A stretch of DNA of 64,000 bases, taken from NCBI RefSeq assembly GCF_003574735.1, contig NZ_QORW01000001.1:1-64000 (forward strand). The letters run 5' to 3'. Every line of letters starts with the position of its first letter. Position 1 is the stretch's first letter. Below are positions 28,009-37,265 of this stretch, in pieces. The translations under genes were made by a program, and so were the position numbers. Under the pieces are notes generated by a model that made no database searches, was not told the DNA's origin, and was given only the letters and a program-made list of their open reading frames with translations. This DNA is from Dongia deserti (GTDB taxonomy: Bacteria > Pseudomonadota > Alphaproteobacteria > Dongiales > Dongiaceae).

Positions 28009-28375
28009 TAAGACCTGTTCATCATGCGCCCGCGTAGCACCGGCACCTGATCGTCCACTGCAGAGCGATCCCAAACGTCGGGAATCGAGGGGTGACTTTC
28101 CGCGACAATCGAGAGATACGTGCTGTCCGTCCGCCGCTGTTCGACGCGCGGAGACGGCGGCCCCTCGTCGGCGCCCACACGCGAGCCACGTTCGTTATGG
28201 AGTGCCTGGCCGGTGGCGAGGCGCTTGCAGCCGGAGGACCGGTCGGGCTTCAGCTATTGGTCGGCGAGCTTTTCCGTGCCAGCTCTTTCTCGAGAGCAAG
28301 GAAGATACCGTCTTGGTGCGTCCTTTTCCCTGGATCTCCGTCTCCATAGGTCAGACGGACTTGGGAGCAGATCCA
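28009..28375. other. 367-bp intergenic region, no supported gene
   Basis: Lies upstream of the DUF2703-SigZ pair, so its right end should carry their promoter. I find no convincing ORF, RNA gene or strong inverted repeat. Confidence 0.45.
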
Positions 28376-28987
28376 ATGTTGAAACCAGGGACAAAGGTTA
28401 ATCGCGTCGAGATCGAGTTCATGTATCTCGATCTCGATGTATGCTCGCGGTGCAAAGGGACAGATGCCAATCTGGAGACAGCGCTGAGGACCGCGCAGGA
28501 CATGCTTGAGGCGTCAGGGACGGCTGTGCAGGTGCGCAAGACGCTCATCGATTCAGAGGCCAAGGCGCGTGAGCTGCGATTTGTTTCGTCGCCGACCATC
28601 CGCGTAAACGGCCAGGACATTGCGCTTGAATTGCGGGAGAGCGAATGCGATTCGTGCGGGGAAGCGTGCGGCTGTGGCGGCTCAGTCGCGTGCCGCGTCT
28701 GGGTGCACGAAGGCAAGGAATACACAGAAGCGCCAGTTCCACTCATCGTGAACGGGCTCATAGCCTCCGTTGGCGAAAGAGTGGCCGGCATGGAGGCGCT
28801 CGAGCCGGAGGCCTTCGTGCTGCCCGAGAATCTCAAGCAGTTCTTCGCCGCGAAGGCAGCAGCACAAACGGTGAGTGCTGGCTGTTGCTCCACGGAAAGA
28901 CAGGAGTCATGCTGTGCGCCATCAGACAAGAAGGCATGCTGCGGTTCAAACGAGCTGGGGGTGGGAGCGAGTTGCGGGTGCGGATGA
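28376..28987 (+). CDS. DUF2703 family cysteine-rich protein (thioredoxin-like)
   Basis: A 203-residue protein. A thioredoxin-like domain begins EFMYLDLDVCSRCKGTD with the pair C23/C26 and includes SSPTIRVNG; a middle cluster has C91, C94, C98, C100 and C106; and the C-terminal 35 residues hold eight more cysteines (170, 171, 179, 180, 188, 189, 200, 202), many as CC pairs. DUF2703 proteins often lie in metal/metalloid (Hg, As) neighbourhoods, so thiol-based metal binding is likely. A GGGAG ribosome site precedes the ATG. The stop overlaps the start of the sigma factor gene (ATGA), so the two are translationally coupled. Confidence 0.82.
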   Translation: MLKPGTKVNRVEIEFMYLDLDVCSRCKGTDANLETALRTAQDMLEASGTAVQVRKTLIDSEAKARELRFVSSPTIRVNGQDIALELRESECDSCGEACGCGGSVACRVWVHEGKEYTEAPVPLIVNGLIASVGERVAGMEALEPEAFVLPENLKQFFAAKAAAQTVSAGCCSTERQESCCAPSDKKACCGSNELGVGASCGCG

Positions 28988-29655
28988 AAGCTATCGAGCA
29001 TAGGGTCAGCTCGCGAGCCGTTTGGGATGTTTTCCACGGGCGGCTCCGGTCGTTCGTCTCCCAGCGGGTGAAGAATGCCGCGGATGCTGAGGACGTGGTG
29101 CAGCAGATCTTCATCCGCATCCACGAGCATCTCCCCTCGCTCAAGGATGACTCGCGCTTGGCCGCGTGGATTTTCAGGATCGCCCGTAACGCGATCGCAG
29201 ATTACTTTCGCGGTAATGGCAGGCGGGTTGAACCTCTTTCCGACGGTCTCGATGTTGCATGTTCTGGTCCTGAAGCGTCGGCGTTGATGGAACTCAGTGA
29301 TTGCCTCCAGCCACTAATTGAAGGCCTGCCCAGATCCTATCGGGACGCAATTCGTCAGACCGAGTTGAATGGATTGACGCAGCATGAAGCGGCTTACCGG
29401 ACTGGGATTTCACTGTCAGGAATGAAGACTCGCGTACAGCGCGGTCGCAGGAAGCTTAGGAAACTGCTGCTGGCGTGTTGCGACATTACGACTGATGCAC
29501 GAGGTGGCGTCGTCAGCTATGAGCCGCGTAACGGAAGGTGTAGCCCTTATTCTTCGCGCGCGGAGGGACCTGCCTGCTGCTTGCAGCGGCGCAGCGACAA
29601 CGAGGCTGCGGACGATCGCGTGCGCTGTCCCGACGGAAGCGTGGCAGGGCGATGA
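28984..29655 (+). CDS. ECF RNA polymerase sigma factor, SigZ-like
   Basis: A 223-residue sigma factor. Region 2 includes FVSQRVKNAADAEDVVQQIF and LAAWIFRIARNAIADYFR; region 4 includes LPRSYRDAIRQTELNGLTQH and GISLSGMKTRVQRGRRKLRK. After region 4 it carries the cysteine-containing extension LLACCDITTDARG seen in SigZ-type factors. The ATG lies inside the DUF2703 stop (4-base overlap). No zinc-finger anti-sigma gene follows, so the coupled cysteine-rich protein may take the sensing role; that is inference. About 35 C-terminal residues after the conserved part look unconserved. Confidence 0.87.
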   Translation: MKAIEHRVSSRAVWDVFHGRLRSFVSQRVKNAADAEDVVQQIFIRIHEHLPSLKDDSRLAAWIFRIARNAIADYFRGNGRRVEPLSDGLDVACSGPEASALMELSDCLQPLIEGLPRSYRDAIRQTELNGLTQHEAAYRTGISLSGMKTRVQRGRRKLRKLLLACCDITTDARGGVVSYEPRNGRCSPYSSRAEGPACCLQRRSDNEAADDRVRCPDGSVAGR

Positions 29656-29665
29656 TGCTGCAGGC

Positions 29666-31798
29666 CTAATTCGCCCGCACCCGGCTGATGAAGGTTTCGA
29701 CTTCGCGCTTCAGTTTGTTTGATTCGCTCGAGAGCCGGTCGGCTGCCGAGAGGACCTGGCTCGAAGCCCCGCCTACTTCATGCGCCGCATCCGAGACGCC
29801 CGTGATGTTCTGGTTAACCTCGCCGGTGCCTGTCGCGGCTTGATTTGCGTTGTTGGAAATCTCGCGGGTCGCCGCCGACTGCTCTTCCACGGCTGCGGCA
29901 ATAGCGCTCGAGATCTCGCTGATGCGATTGATGCTCGCGCGGATCGAACCCATCGCGTCTACCGCCTGGTGCGTGATCCCTTGCATCTCGTTGATCTGGG
30001 TCGCGATCTCCTCGGTCGCCCTGGAGGTCTGGGTCGCCAAGGCCTTGACCTCCGAGGCGACCACGGCGAAGCCCTTGCCGGCCTCTCCGGCGCGCGCCGC
30101 CTCGATGGTCGCATTCAGGGCGAGAAGATTGGTCTGGCTGGCGATTTCATTGATCATCTGCACGATGCCGCCGATCTTGTTGGCCGCGGCATTCAGCTCT
30201 TCGATGGTGGCGCCGGTCTTCGCCACCTCGTCGACCGCTCCGCGCGCGGACGTCGCGCTGTCGTTCACCTGCCGGGTGATCTCCGAGATTGATGCCGACA
30301 ATTCCTCAGCCGACGACGCGACAGTGGAGACGTTGGCGGTGGCCTGCATGGCAGCAGCAGCAACGGCACTAGCTTGTCGCGTGCTTTCCTCAGCCACGCC
30401 GGACATCGATTGCGCGCTCGCCTGGAGTTCCACGGCGGCGCTGGACACGGATTCCACGATGCCCTTAACGCTCTGCTCGAACCCATCGGCGAGTTGCTGC
30501 ATCATGCGCTTTTTCTCAAGCTCGGCATTCCTCTCGGCTTCTGCCTGGCGCTGCCGCATGGAATCCATCTCGACGAGCTTCTGGCGGAAGATATTGATCG
30601 CGCGCGCCATCACGCCCAGTTCGTCGCTGCGTTCCGTCGCCGGCACTTCGATAGCGGTTTCGCCGCTGGCGAGCGTCTCGACGATTCCGGTCAGATGGCC
30701 GATCGGCCGCACCACCAGCGCCCGGATCAGCAGGCCGAGGATCACCGACAGCACTACCACCAGAACGGCCGCGGCACTGAGCGTGAACATGGTCAGATCC
30801 CTGGCCGGTGCCAGGACCTTGTCCTTCGGCAGATTGACGAGGATCGACCATGGCGTTCCCGTGATGCCGACCTCGACCGGCTCGAAGATGCGCAGCACGT
30901 CGGTGTTGAGGCTCTTCGAGTGGTCCTCGAGCTCGAACACCTCCCCTTTGGCAATACGCGGCTTGGCAACAGCAAGACCCGGATTCTGCTCTTCGATCGG
31001 CTTCATGACGTACTGCAGATCGGAGTAAGCCGCCCAGTTCCCATCGGCTGAGATCAAGGAGACCGAGCCGGTCTCATACGGCTTGACCTCAGCGAGGCGC
31101 TCCTGGATGGCCGCGAGATCGAGATCGAGCCCGACCACGCCCTTCACCGCGCCATCGATGATGATCGGCGTCACGAGGCTGGTCATGATCACGGTCTTGT
31201 CGCCGACTTCGTAAGGATAGGGCTCGATGATCTGCTGCTTGCCCGAGCGCTGTGCGAGCAGGTAGTAGTCGCCCGGGCCCGGCTTGTCATAGTCCGTCAG
31301 CGGCGTGACCTCGAATCCCTCTGGCGTTGTGAAGACATAGGGCACGAATCGACCAGTGGCGTCATGGGCCTTGGCGCCGGCGAAGGTGGCGCTGCCGTCC
31401 GCATTGACGAACTCGGCATCGCGGCCGTCGAGCGCATTCGGTTCCCACGCGGTCCAGATCCCGACATATTGCGGGTTAGCCTTGACCGCCGACTCCAGCA
31501 TCGAGAGGTAAGTCGAACGGTCCTTGACTCCCTGCATGTAGGCGCCGACGAAGGCGTCGCGCATCGTTTCGGTGATTCGCAAAGCGGTATTGATGTCGCG
31601 CTCGACGCCGTTCGCGACGCCGCTGGCGAGTTGCTTGCCGGCGTGCACCGACAACTCCTCCGTCGTGCGCGCGCTCTTGCTGGAAATGAGATAGGCTGTG
31701 ACTCCGAGCCCAAGAACCAGGATCGCTGTCAGGGACGCCAATATCTTTGCGTTAAGCGACAGCTTGCTTTTGATCCCTTTCATGCGCCCCGTCAGCAT
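29666..31798 (-). CDS. methyl-accepting chemotaxis protein with double-Cache sensor domain
   Basis: A 710-residue transmembrane receptor: an N-terminal membrane segment (about 20-43), a periplasmic dCache_1 domain (about 45-325, with [18 protein letters not shown] and GVVGLDLDL), a second membrane segment (about 335-360), HAMP (about 360-412) and a cytoplasmic signalling domain with the hairpin tip [21 protein letters not shown]. The dCache blocks resemble amino-acid or small-acid sensors, but no ligand can be named. The ATG at 31798 lies inside a frame opened by TTG at 31804; another ATG is at 31783. It is a single leftward gene. Confidence 0.9.
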   Translation of the reverse strand: MLTGRMKGIKSKLSLNAKILASLTAILVLGLGVTAYLISSKSARTTEELSVHAGKQLASGVANGVERDINTALRITETMRDAFVGAYMQGVKDRSTYLSMLESAVKANPQYVGIWTAWEPNALDGRDAEFVNADGSATFAGAKAHDATGRFVPYVFTTPEGFEVTPLTDYDKPGPGDYYLLAQRSGKQQIIEPYPYEVGDKTVIMTSLVTPIIIDGAVKGVVGLDLDLAAIQERLAEVKPYETGSVSLISADGNWAAYSDLQYVMKPIEEQNPGLAVAKPRIAKGEVFELEDHSKSLNTDVLRIFEPVEVGITGTPWSILVNLPKDKVLAPARDLTMFTLSAAAVLVVVLSVILGLLIRALVVRPIGHLTGIVETLASGETAIEVPATERSDELGVMARAINIFRQKLVEMDSMRQRQAEAERNAELEKKRMMQQLADGFEQSVKGIVESVSSAAVELQASAQSMSGVAEESTRQASAVAAAAMQATANVSTVASSAEELSASISEITRQVNDSATSARGAVDEVAKTGATIEELNAAANKIGGIVQMINEIASQTNLLALNATIEAARAGEAGKGFAVVASEVKALATQTSRATEEIATQINEMQGITHQAVDAMGSIRASINRISEISSAIAAAVEEQSAATREISNNANQAATGTGEVNQNITGVSDAAHEVGGASSQVLSAADRLSSESNKLKREVETFISRVRAN

Positions 31799-31988
31799 CC
31801 TCAACCCCGATCTTTTCCTGGGCTCGCCACCGAGCCTGACGGATGCGAGGCTGCACGGGATTGTTTAATGTCGGGTAAATTTGTTTCCCCAAACGAACTA
31901 TGCCGAGAGGCCTAAGCCAGCTGCCACTGGCCCGCGCCGTCCGGGGTTGCCTGGCGGACCGAAAGCGCCGAGACCTTCGGACGGCGCT

Positions 31989-33194
31989 CTAAGCCTTGTT
32001 CTTGTAGTAGACGTCGAGGAACACGGCGGCGAGCAGCACGAGGCCCTTGATTACCTGCTGCAGATCGATCCCGACGCCGAGGATCGACATGCCGTTGTTC
32101 ATGACACCCATCACGAAGGCGCCGATCACCGCGCCGACCACCTTGCCCACACCGCCCGAGGCCGATGCGCCGCCGATGAAGCAGGCCGCGATCACGTCAA
32201 GCTCGAAGCCGAGGCCCGCCTTCGGCGTCGCCGTGTTGAGCCGCGCGGCGAAGATGAGCCCGGCCAGGCCCGCCAGCAGACCCATATTGGTGAAGGTATA
32301 GAAGGTCAGCCGATTGGTCTTGATGCCCGAGAGGCGCGCCGCCTTCTCATTGCCGCCGAGCGCATAGATGCGCCGCCCGATGGTCATGCTGGAGGTGACG
32401 AACGCATAGAGCACGATCAACGCGAACATCACGATCAGCACGTTCGGCAGGCCCTTGTAGGACGCCATCAGGTACGAGAACAGCAGGAAGCCCGCGGCAA
32501 CCAGGAGGTTGCGGCCGAGGAAGAACGCGAACGGCTCCTCGACCAACCCATGCGCCTGCTGGCCCCGCCGCTCCTTCACGTTGAAGTAGATGACGAGGGC
32601 CGTGACGGCCACGCCGATCAGGAAGGAGGTGAGATTGAAGGCCTCGATCGCGCCCGCCGCCGCGTCCGGCAGGAAGCCGGAGCTCATGCGCTGGAACGGC
32701 ACGGGGAATGGTCCGACCGACTGGCCAGCCAGGATCCAGAGCGCCAGCCCCTTGAACACCAGCATGCCGGCCAATGTCACGATGAAGGCCGGGATCTTCC
32801 AGAACGCCACGAAATAGCCTTGCACGGCGCCGATTGCCGCTCCCAGCGCAAGACAGAAGAACGTGACCGGCAGCCAATGATAGCCGAGCTTCACGATCAG
32901 CACGGCCGCGACCGCGCCGACGAATCCGCACACCGACCCAACCGAGAGGTCGATATGGCCGGCGACGATGATCAGCATCATGCCGAGCGCCATGATGACG
33001 ATGTAGGAGTTCTGCAGGATGAGGTTGGTGAGGTTGATCGGCTTCAGCAGCGTGCCTTCGGTCTGGATCTGGAAGAAGGCCATGATCGCGATCAACGACA
33101 GCAGCATGCCGTATTCGCGGATGTTGCGCTTGACGAAGCTGGCGAGGGAACGGTGATGGCCCGACTCTTCCGCCGCTAGGGTCTGCTGTGTCAT
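31989..33194 (-). CDS. gguB: multiple sugar ABC transporter permease GguB
   Basis: A 401-residue inner-membrane permease of the ribose/xylose (BPD_transp_2) class, with hydrophobic segments throughout and the EAA-like GGASASGGVGKVVGAVIGAF segment near the end. AGHIDLSVGSVCGFVGA is the family block. It follows the ATPase gene by 24 bases and the ChvE-type binding protein is first in the operon, giving the chvE-gguA-gguB order known from Agrobacterium and Rhizobium. It imports arabinose, galactose, xylose or related aldoses in those organisms. Confidence 0.88.
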   Translation of the reverse strand: MTQQTLAAEESGHHRSLASFVKRNIREYGMLLSLIAIMAFFQIQTEGTLLKPINLTNLILQNSYIVIMALGMMLIIVAGHIDLSVGSVCGFVGAVAAVLIVKLGYHWLPVTFFCLALGAAIGAVQGYFVAFWKIPAFIVTLAGMLVFKGLALWILAGQSVGPFPVPFQRMSSGFLPDAAAGAIEAFNLTSFLIGVAVTALVIYFNVKERRGQQAHGLVEEPFAFFLGRNLLVAAGFLLFSYLMASYKGLPNVLIVMFALIVLYAFVTSSMTIGRRIYALGGNEKAARLSGIKTNRLTFYTFTNMGLLAGLAGLIFAARLNTATPKAGLGFELDVIAACFIGGASASGGVGKVVGAVIGAFVMGVMNNGMSILGVGIDLQQVIKGLVLLAAVFLDVYYKNKA

Positions 33195-33218
33195 CTCAAC
33201 TCTTCCTGCAAGCTTGGC

Positions 33219-34766
33219 TCAATTGGTCCAGGACTTCATGATCGCGCGCATGATCTTTTCCTGGCTCGCGTCCTTGGTCGGCATCTCGCCGACGATCTTT
33301 CCTTCGTTCATCACGTAGATCCGGTCGCTGATGCCGAGCAGCTCCGGCATCTCGGAGGAAATGAAGATGATGCCTTTCCCCTCCTCCGCCAGACGCGCGA
33401 TGATCGTGTAGATCTCGTACTTGGCGCCGACGTCGATGCCACGTGTCGGCTCGTCCAGGATCAGGATCTCCGGCCCGGTGAACAGCCATTTGGCCAGCAC
33501 CACCTTCTGCTGGTTGCCGCCGGAGAGGTTCACCGTCCGCTGGAACACGCTGGAGCAGCGGATGTTGAGGTCGCGCCGGAATTTGTGGGCGACCTTCTGC
33601 TCCCGTCCGTCATCGATCACGCCGCTGCGCGCGACGCCTGCGAGATTGGCGAGCGTGACGTTGTGCCGGATGTCGTCGATCAGCACCAGCCCGTAGTTCT
33701 TGCGATCCTCGGTCACGTAGGCGATGCCGGCCCTCATCGCCTTGTCGATGGTGGAAACGTCGATCTCCTTGCCATGCAGCAGCACCTGGCCGCTGATCCT
33801 CTGGCCGTAGGAGCGCCCGAAGAGGCTCATGGCGAGCTCGGTGCGGCCGGAACCCATCAGGCCGGCGATGCCGACGATCTCGCCCTTGCGGACGTTGAGA
33901 TCGATGCCTTTGATAAGCTGCCGGTCGGCATGTTCCTTGTGATGGACGACCCAGTTCTTCACCTCGAAGATCGGCTCGCCGATGCGCGCGGTGCGCTTGG
34001 GGTAGCGGTCCGCCAGCTCGCGTCCCACCATGGAACGGATGATGCGATCCTCGTCCACCTGCTGCGCATGGCAGTCGAGCCGGTCGACCGTCGCGCCGTC
34101 GCGCAGGACGGTGATGGAATCCGCGACCTTCAGGATCTCGTTCAGCTTGTGAGAGATGAGGATGGAGGAGATGCCTTGTGCCTGGAACTCCTTGAGCAGC
34201 GCCAGCAGCGCATCGCTGTCGCTCTCGTTAAGGCTGGCGGTCGGCTCATCCAGGATCAGCAGCTTCACTTCCTTGGACAGGGCCTTGGCGATCTCCACCA
34301 GCTGCTGCTTGCCGACGCCCAGATCGGTGATGAGCGTGTTGGATGATTCGTTGAGGCCCACCTTCTTCAGGAGCGCCCGCGTCCGCACGAAGGCGGCGTG
34401 CCAGTCGATAACGCCGTTCTTCGCGGGCTCGTTGCCGAGAAAGATGTTTTCCGCGATCGAGAGCAGCGGCACCAGCGCCAGTTCCTGATGGATGATGACG
34501 ATGCCGGCTTTCTCGCTGTCGGCGATGTCGCGGAACTTGCATTCCTGGCCCTGGAAATAGATCTCGCCGGAATAGTCGCCGTGTGGGTAGACGCCGCTCA
34601 GCACCTTCATGAGGGTGGATTTGCCGGCGCCGTTCTCGCCCACCACCGCGTGGATCTCGCCCTGGCGCACCACGAGGTTGACATTGTCCAGCGCGTTCAC
34701 GCCGGGGAAGGTCTTGGTGATGCCGCGCATCTCGAGGATGACGTCAGCGCGGGAATCTTGCGTCAT
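33219..34766 (-). CDS. gguA: multiple sugar ABC transporter ATPase GguA
   Basis: A 515-residue tandem ATPase. The first domain has Walker [10 protein letters not shown] (about 38-46) and Walker [11 protein letters not shown]; the second has [10 protein letters not shown] in place of Walker A, signature [10 protein letters not shown] and [19 protein letters not shown]. The ATG at 34766 gives [15 protein letters not shown], aligning with the family start; the longer open frame runs back through an intergenic hairpin. It lies between the ChvE gene and the GguB gene. Confidence 0.9.
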   Translation of the reverse strand: MTQDSRADVILEMRGITKTFPGVNALDNVNLVVRQGEIHAVVGENGAGKSTLMKVLSGVYPHGDYSGEIYFQGQECKFRDIADSEKAGIVIIHQELALVPLLSIAENIFLGNEPAKNGVIDWHAAFVRTRALLKKVGLNESSNTLITDLGVGKQQLVEIAKALSKEVKLLILDEPTASLNESDSDALLALLKEFQAQGISSILISHKLNEILKVADSITVLRDGATVDRLDCHAQQVDEDRIIRSMVGRELADRYPKRTARIGEPIFEVKNWVVHHKEHADRQLIKGIDLNVRKGEIVGIAGLMGSGRTELAMSLFGRSYGQRISGQVLLHGKEIDVSTIDKAMRAGIAYVTEDRKNYGLVLIDDIRHNVTLANLAGVARSGVIDDGREQKVAHKFRRDLNIRCSSVFQRTVNLSGGNQQKVVLAKWLFTGPEILILDEPTRGIDVGAKYEIYTIIARLAEEGKGIIFISSEMPELLGISDRIYVMNEGKIVGEMPTKDASQEKIMRAIMKSWTN

Positions 34767-34891
34767 TGCCAGGGTCAAACAGGAACCTCCGAATTCGCCC
34801 CATCTTGCTCCGCCGCTCAGGGGATGAAAAGCAAGCGGAAGAAAAACAAAAAGCCGGCCATCCTCGCCGGTCGGATCTGAAAAGCCGGGGT

Positions 34892-34918
34892 TGGCCCCGC
34901 CCGGTGAAGGCGGGGCCA
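34892..34918 (-). terminator. intercistronic hairpin between chvE and gguA
   Basis: Perfect 10-bp stem (TGGCCCCGCC at 34892-34901 and GGCGGGGCCA at 34909-34918) with a 7-base loop, just after the binding-protein stop. No T-run follows directly on the minus strand, so it is more likely an RNA-stabilising or partial-attenuation hairpin that keeps binding protein in excess over ATPase and permease. Confidence 0.6.
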
Positions 34919-34933
34919 CCCAGTCACGCGTGA

Positions 34934-36001
34934 CTACTTCGTGATCTGATCCTCTGTGTAGTAGCCGCTGCCGACCAGGATCTCCTTCCAGTCGTTGCGG
35001 CCGACACTGACCGGCTTCAACAGATAGGAGGGGACGACCTTGACGCCGTTGTCATAAGTCTTGGTGTCGTTGACCGGCACTTCCTTGCCGGCCAGCAGGG
35101 CGTCCACCATCTGGGCCGTGACCTTGGCGAGCTCGCGCGTGTCCTTGAACACGGTCGAATATTGCTCGCCGGCGATCATCGACTTGATCGAGGGAATCTC
35201 GGCATCCTGGCCGCTGACGATCGGCATCGGCTGATCGGGCGTGCCGTAGCCAACGCCCTTCAGCGACGACAGGATGCCGATGGAGAGGCCGTCATAGGGC
35301 GAGAGCACCGCATCGACCCGCTTGTCGCCGTAATAGGCGCTCAAGAGGTTGTCCATGCGGGCCTGCGCCACCGCGCCGTCCCAGCGCAGGGTGCCGACCT
35401 TGTCCATGCCCATCTGGCCGCTCTGCACCACCAGCTTGCCGCTGTCGATGTAGGGCTGCAGAACCGACATGGCGCCGTCATAGAAGAAGAAGGCGTTGTT
35501 GTCGTCCGGCGAGCCGCCGAACAGCTCGATGTTGAACGGGCCTTTGCCTTCCTTGAGGCCGAGCGCCTGCTCGATCGACTGCGCCTGGATCACGCCGACC
35601 TGGAAGTTGTCGAAGGTCGCGTAGTAGTCGACGTTGCCCGAATCGCGGATCAGGCGGTCATAGGCGATGACCTTGATGTCGCTGTCATGCGCCTGCTGCA
35701 GAATGGCGGAGAGCGTGGTGCCATCGATCGCGGCGATCACCAGGACCTTCACGCCCTTGGTCACCATGTTCTCGATCTGCGCTAGCTGGTTCGGGATGTC
35801 ATCTTCGGCATATTGCAGATCGGTACCGTAGCCCAGCTCGGTGAAGACCTTGACCATGTTGTCGCCGTCCGCGATCCAGCGGGCCGATGACTTGGTCGGC
35901 ATGGAGATGCCGATGGTACCCTTGTCCTGTGCCATCGCCTGCGACGACATGGCAAACATGCCCGCCGCCAGCATGGTCATCAGAGTCTTGCTCAATTTCA
36001 C
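34934..36001 (-). CDS. chvE: ChvE-type periplasmic multiple-sugar-binding protein
   Basis: A 355-residue periplasmic protein with a Sec signal (cut after SSQAMA, about residue 24). Mature blocks [52 protein letters not shown] and [12 protein letters not shown] match ChvE. It binds aldose sugars for uptake through GguAB and, in Agrobacterium, for VirA co-sensing; no virA is in the window. A GTG at 36001 preceded by GGGAGGAACGAC is the best start and places the signal peptide correctly; the upstream ATG at 36082 would add an unlikely extension. Confidence 0.9.
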   Translation of the reverse strand: MKLSKTLMTMLAAGMFAMSSQAMAQDKGTIGISMPTKSSARWIADGDNMVKVFTELGYGTDLQYAEDDIPNQLAQIENMVTKGVKVLVIAAIDGTTLSAILQQAHDSDIKVIAYDRLIRDSGNVDYYATFDNFQVGVIQAQSIEQALGLKEGKGPFNIELFGGSPDDNNAFFFYDGAMSVLQPYIDSGKLVVQSGQMGMDKVGTLRWDGAVAQARMDNLLSAYYGDKRVDAVLSPYDGLSIGILSSLKGVGYGTPDQPMPIVSGQDAEIPSIKSMIAGEQYSTVFKDTRELAKVTAQMVDALLAGKEVPVNDTKTYDNGVKVVPSYLLKPVSVGRNDWKEILVGSGYYTEDQITK

Positions 36002-36200
36002 GTCGTTCCTCCCACGTGCTTGATTGAAATGCGGTATCGGATCAGATGCGATGCGACGCGCGGCGAAGACACGCGCGTGCATTCATGTCCTGCGCCCAAA
36101 CGGCGACCAAAGGCGATGGCATCTGACCAGAGCTCCTCCCATCCGTCTTGCGCTCCCTTGCCTCGGAGGGCGGGCTGCGTCATGTTCTTTAGGCGCGGCT

Positions 36201-36246
36201 TTTATCATATAAAACAGGTGGCGGCAATCATCGTTTGTATGATAAA
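36201..36246. promoter_or_regulatory. AT-rich inverted repeat between chvE and its regulator gene
   Basis: TTTATCATA (36201-36209) and TATGATAAA (36238-36246) are perfect 9-bp inverted arms in an otherwise GC-rich genome, and ATCAT-N7-ATGAT (36227-36243) is nested in the right arm. The motif AACAGGT (36213-36219) between the arms recurs in the palindrome at 37130-37147. It is likely promoter and operator DNA for the divergent chvE and GntR-family genes. Confidence 0.55.
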
Positions 36247-36277
36247 TGACGCGAAACTGGGAGGGGAAAGCCGCCGG

Positions 36278-37093
36278 ATGAAGCCCCACAAGAGCGCATC
36301 CCAGGGGCCGAAAGCGCCCCAAAGGGCGCCGCTGAAGCCACTGAAAGCTCCGCAGAAAACGCCCCAGAGAGCCTCGCGAGGCAGCCTGCACCGCATCGTC
36401 GCGCAGAATATCGGCGCGCGGATCCTGAGTGGCGAATTCGCGCCGGACACCCTGCTGCCCAATGAAGCGGACTGGTGCAAGAGCTTCGGCGTCAGCCGGA
36501 CTGCCGTGCGGGAGGCGATCAAGATGCTGATGGGAAAGGGGCTCATCATCTCGCGCCCGCGCATCGGCTCCAGGGTGCTGCCGCGCGAGCAATGGAACCT
36601 GCTCGACCGGGATGTGCTCACCTGGTATTGCGCTGCCGCCAAGCAGTCGCATTTCCTGGCCCATATGCAACAGGTGCGCGAGATCCTGGAGCCGGAGACC
36701 GCCGCGCTGGCCGCCGCCAATCACACCGCGGAGCAGATGAAGGCAATCGAGCAGGCGTTCGCGGAAATGGCCGCTGCCAAGACCCTGGTCGCATGGAATG
36801 AAGCCGACGTGCGGTTCCACTTCGCGATCCTGCAGGCCGCCGGCAACGAGTTGCTGGTGCCGCTCGGGCTCGTGATCGAATCCGCCCTCGGCAGCATGTT
36901 CGCCTACACAGCGAGCCAGAAGGGCGATGTCGGCCGCACCCTGCCCGGCCACGAGCGCATTCTGGTGGCGATCCGCGCCCGGCGGCCCAACGCCGCCCGT
37001 CTGGCCGTGCGCCGCCTGCTCGGCGACACCAACCGCATCGTCGGCCAGGTGATCCAGGCTGGTTCCAGAAAGGCGAAGGCGGCGCGCGCCTGA
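36278..37093 (+). CDS. FadR-subfamily GntR transcriptional regulator (sugar transport locus)
   Basis: A 271-residue regulator. A basic, Pro/Lys/Ala-rich N-terminal tail (about 1-35) precedes the winged helix (LLPNEADWCKSFGVSRTAVR, then GKGLIISRPRIGSRV) and an FCD domain (about 120-255; EILEPETAALAA, DVRFHFAILQAAGN, LPGHERILVAIRAR). The ATG at 36278 follows GAGGGGAAAG. It is divergent from chvE-gguA-gguB and upstream of an alpha-glucosidase gene, so it most likely controls both in response to a sugar acid or sugar. The unusual tail may bind DNA non-specifically. Confidence 0.88.
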   Translation: MKPHKSASQGPKAPQRAPLKPLKAPQKTPQRASRGSLHRIVAQNIGARILSGEFAPDTLLPNEADWCKSFGVSRTAVREAIKMLMGKGLIISRPRIGSRVLPREQWNLLDRDVLTWYCAAAKQSHFLAHMQQVREILEPETAALAAANHTAEQMKAIEQAFAEMAAAKTLVAWNEADVRFHFAILQAAGNELLVPLGLVIESALGSMFAYTASQKGDVGRTLPGHERILVAIRARRPNAARLAVRRLLGDTNRIVGQVIQAGSRKAKAARA

Positions 37094-37129
37094 AACTCCC
37101 CGAACAGACAGCTCGCCTTTGCCTCGCGG

Positions 37130-37147
37130 ACCTGTTCGGAAACAGGT
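37130..37147. promoter_or_regulatory. palindrome ACCTGTT-CGGA-AACAGGT upstream of alpha-glucosidase
   Basis: Perfect 7-bp arms around 4 bases. The half site AACAGGT also lies at 36213-36219 in the chvE/regulator gap. An overlapping longer inverted repeat (CCGAACAG 37100-37107, CTGTTCGG 37132-37139) could end the regulator transcript. Confidence 0.45.
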
Positions 37148-37265
37148 GTATGGATGCGACAGCGGCGAAGCTCAGGTGTTTGCGTTAAACGGATATGGTT
37201 ATCGCTGGTTTCGGCGAGATGGCTTGCGCCACCGACGGACCGCGAGACTTCCCCGGGGTGTTCGG

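Noticed and set aside
31881-33179. 432-codon plus-strand frame
   Set aside because: Antisense to gguB; very high Arg/His/Glu content and no hydrophobic core.
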